From: Flavobacteriales bacterium UBA6772
GTDB lineage: Bacteria > Bacteroidota > Bacteroidia > Flavobacteriales > UBA7430
Assembly (NCBI GenBank): GCA_002453265.1
Contig: DKGK01000048.1
Location: 19,076-44,095 of the forward strand
Length of the DNA: 25,020 nucleotides
Reading direction: 5' to 3'
The position numbers were made by a program, and so were the translations under genes. Numbering within the stretch: position 1 is the first letter of the stretch; every line of letters begins with the position of its first letter. The notes beneath the pieces are model-generated. The model did not search any database. It saw nothing but the letters and a program-made list of their open reading frames with translations, and had not been told where the DNA came from. Below, one piece after another: positions 24,469 to 25,020 of this stretch.

Positions 24469-24499
24469 AAAAAAAGGAATTCTTACGAATCCCTTTTTT
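24469..24499 (-). terminator. Intrinsic terminator of the exbD operon
   Basis: On the - strand: an A-run, GGGATTC, loop GTAA, GAATTCC, then a T-run. The one G.T position pairs as a G.U wobble in the - strand RNA but would be an A.C mismatch on the + strand, which fits its use for exbD (stop at 24518). Confidence 0.8.
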
Positions 24500-24517
24500 A
24501 TAAATTATAAACTCAAA

Positions 24518-24985
24518 TTAATCAAAACTAGCGTAAGTCGCGTAATTTATTTTATATGCTTGAGCTTTTCTAAGCTCTTGCTTGATATCAGTAATAAGAC
24601 CCATTTTAGCGTCCACATCAGCTTTAATACATGTAATAAGCTGCGGTTTTTTCTCTTCTGCAGTAGCCTCTCTTTTTGCAGCAACGAACTCTTGTATATC
24701 TGAAGATAATTTAAAAGAATCGTTAAGCTGAATACGAGGTTCTACACCAAATTTAGATTTCATTCCACTTACGGGAGCTCCAACATAAATATAGCTACAG
24801 AGCGACTTATCTTCAATCTTCTTAATTTCAGAAGCTTTAGGTAAGCTGTTTTCTACAATAAGCGTTGTTTCTCTCATCACGGTAGTAACCATGAAGAAAA
24901 ATAACAACATAAAAACGATATCTGGAAGGGATGCAGTTGACATTGCAGGTGTTCCACTTCCTTTTTTCTTTTTAAAACGACTCAT
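24518..24985 (-). CDS. exbD: ExbD/TolR-family biopolymer transport protein
   Basis: A 155-residue inner-membrane protein of the ExbD/TolR family, which with ExbB uses the proton gradient to power TonB-dependent import. A basic N-terminus (SRFKKKKGSG) is followed by one membrane helix with the conserved Asp in LPDIVFMLLFFFMV (residues about 20-38), the protonatable residue of the family. The periplasmic part has normal length. The SLPDIVFMLLFFF form is the second of the two ExbD proteins commonly found in tandem in Bacteroidota. It starts within the stop of the gene upstream (TAATG), preceded by GGAGG, an unusually good ribosome-binding sequence for this phylum. Confidence 0.93.
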   Translation of the reverse strand: MSRFKKKKGSGTPAMSTASLPDIVFMLLFFFMVTTVMRETTLIVENSLPKASEIKKIEDKSLCSYIYVGAPVSGMKSKFGVEPRIQLNDSFKLSSDIQEFVAAKREATAEEKKPQLITCIKADVDAKMGLITDIKQELRKAQAYKINYATYASFD

Positions 24986-25020
24986 TAGTTTCCTCCTACT
25001 TTTTTAGGTTCAGCTTCAGA
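24985..25020 (-). CDS. C-terminal end of the gene upstream of exbD (partial)
   Basis: Eleven codons (SEAEPKKVGGN) and a TAA run off the right edge in the - strand frame. The TAA shares its last A with the exbD ATG. In Bacteroidota the neighbour here is usually a first ExbD paralogue, with ExbB ahead of it. The basic/glycine tail fits but is too short to confirm. Confidence 0.5.
   Translation of the reverse strand, partial: SEAEPKKVGGN

Noticed and set aside
24411..24470. 19-codon ORF beginning MKKND, just before the exbD terminator
   Set aside because: Too short, no recognisable signal or conservation evidence, and it runs into the hairpin of the opposite-strand gene.
1..25020. CRISPR array, tRNA, rRNA, insertion sequence or prophage genes
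   Set aside because: No direct-repeat ladder, no cloverleaf I could fold, and no transposase, integrase or phage protein among the translated genes.

Overview
The window is a stretch of chromosome from a Bacteroidota bacterium, most likely of the order Flavobacteriales. The evidence is low G+C content (about one third in the lines I counted), a type IX secretion (T9SS) C-terminal sorting domain, TAnnTTTG-like promoter boxes in place of E. coli-type ones, a FadL/OmpP1-type outer membrane protein with Bacteroidota-style N-terminal motifs, lipid A genes (Gram-negative envelope) and bacillithiol genes (bshA, YtxJ). I cannot resolve the genus. Nearly all of the window is housekeeping sequence. I see no transposase, integrase, CRISPR array, tRNA or rRNA.

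Layout. Positions 31-1485: outer membrane FadL/OmpP1-type protein (+), followed by a symmetric terminator. Positions 1554-3404 (-): nif3-type gene and a coiled-coil zinc-ribbon gene as a two-gene operon. Positions 3478-10777 (+): a long co-directional run of lpxK, a T9SS-exported LVIVD-repeat protein, gatB, a TlpA-like lipoprotein thioredoxin, an lpxH-type phosphatase, an unrecognised 168-residue protein, and a DNA cytosine-5 methyltransferase closely resembling M.HhaI. Positions 10814-13202 (-): gap, lipA, a YtxJ bacilliredoxin, and a 39-codon lipoprotein gene immediately upstream of it. Positions 13358-18458 (-): tightly packed operon of a GH3/serine hydrolase fusion, bshA, a short pterin dehydratase-like protein and an alpha/beta hydrolase. 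Positions 18778-21381 (-): surE, a small membrane protein, a RidA-family protein and lpxB. Positions 21508-22194 (+): YugP-type membrane zinc peptidase with terminator. Positions 22355-24142 (+): secreted endonuclease I with a lamin-tail domain and a duplicated C-terminal module. Positions 24518-25020 (-): exbD and the tail of the gene upstream of it.

How the genes fit together. lpxH, lpxB and lpxK are three steps of lipid A synthesis, spread over three transcription units. bshA makes the bacillithiol precursor GlcNAc-malate, while the YtxJ-like protein is expected to act on bacillithiolated proteins, so low-molecular-weight thiol metabolism is represented in two neighbouring operons. The most accessory-looking part is 9293-10777. 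Its methyltransferase keeps the M.HhaI target-recognition residues, which predicts GCGC specificity. It is preceded, with no spacer, by an unrecognised and notably AT-rich gene. I found only five GCGC sites in the window.

Other points of interest are a RidA-family protein lacking the catalytic arginine, the small lipoprotein gene adjoining ytxJ, two genes whose start codons lie 4 nt after a promoter-like box (possible leaderless mRNAs), and an identical 14-bp hairpin found 3' of two unrelated genes.
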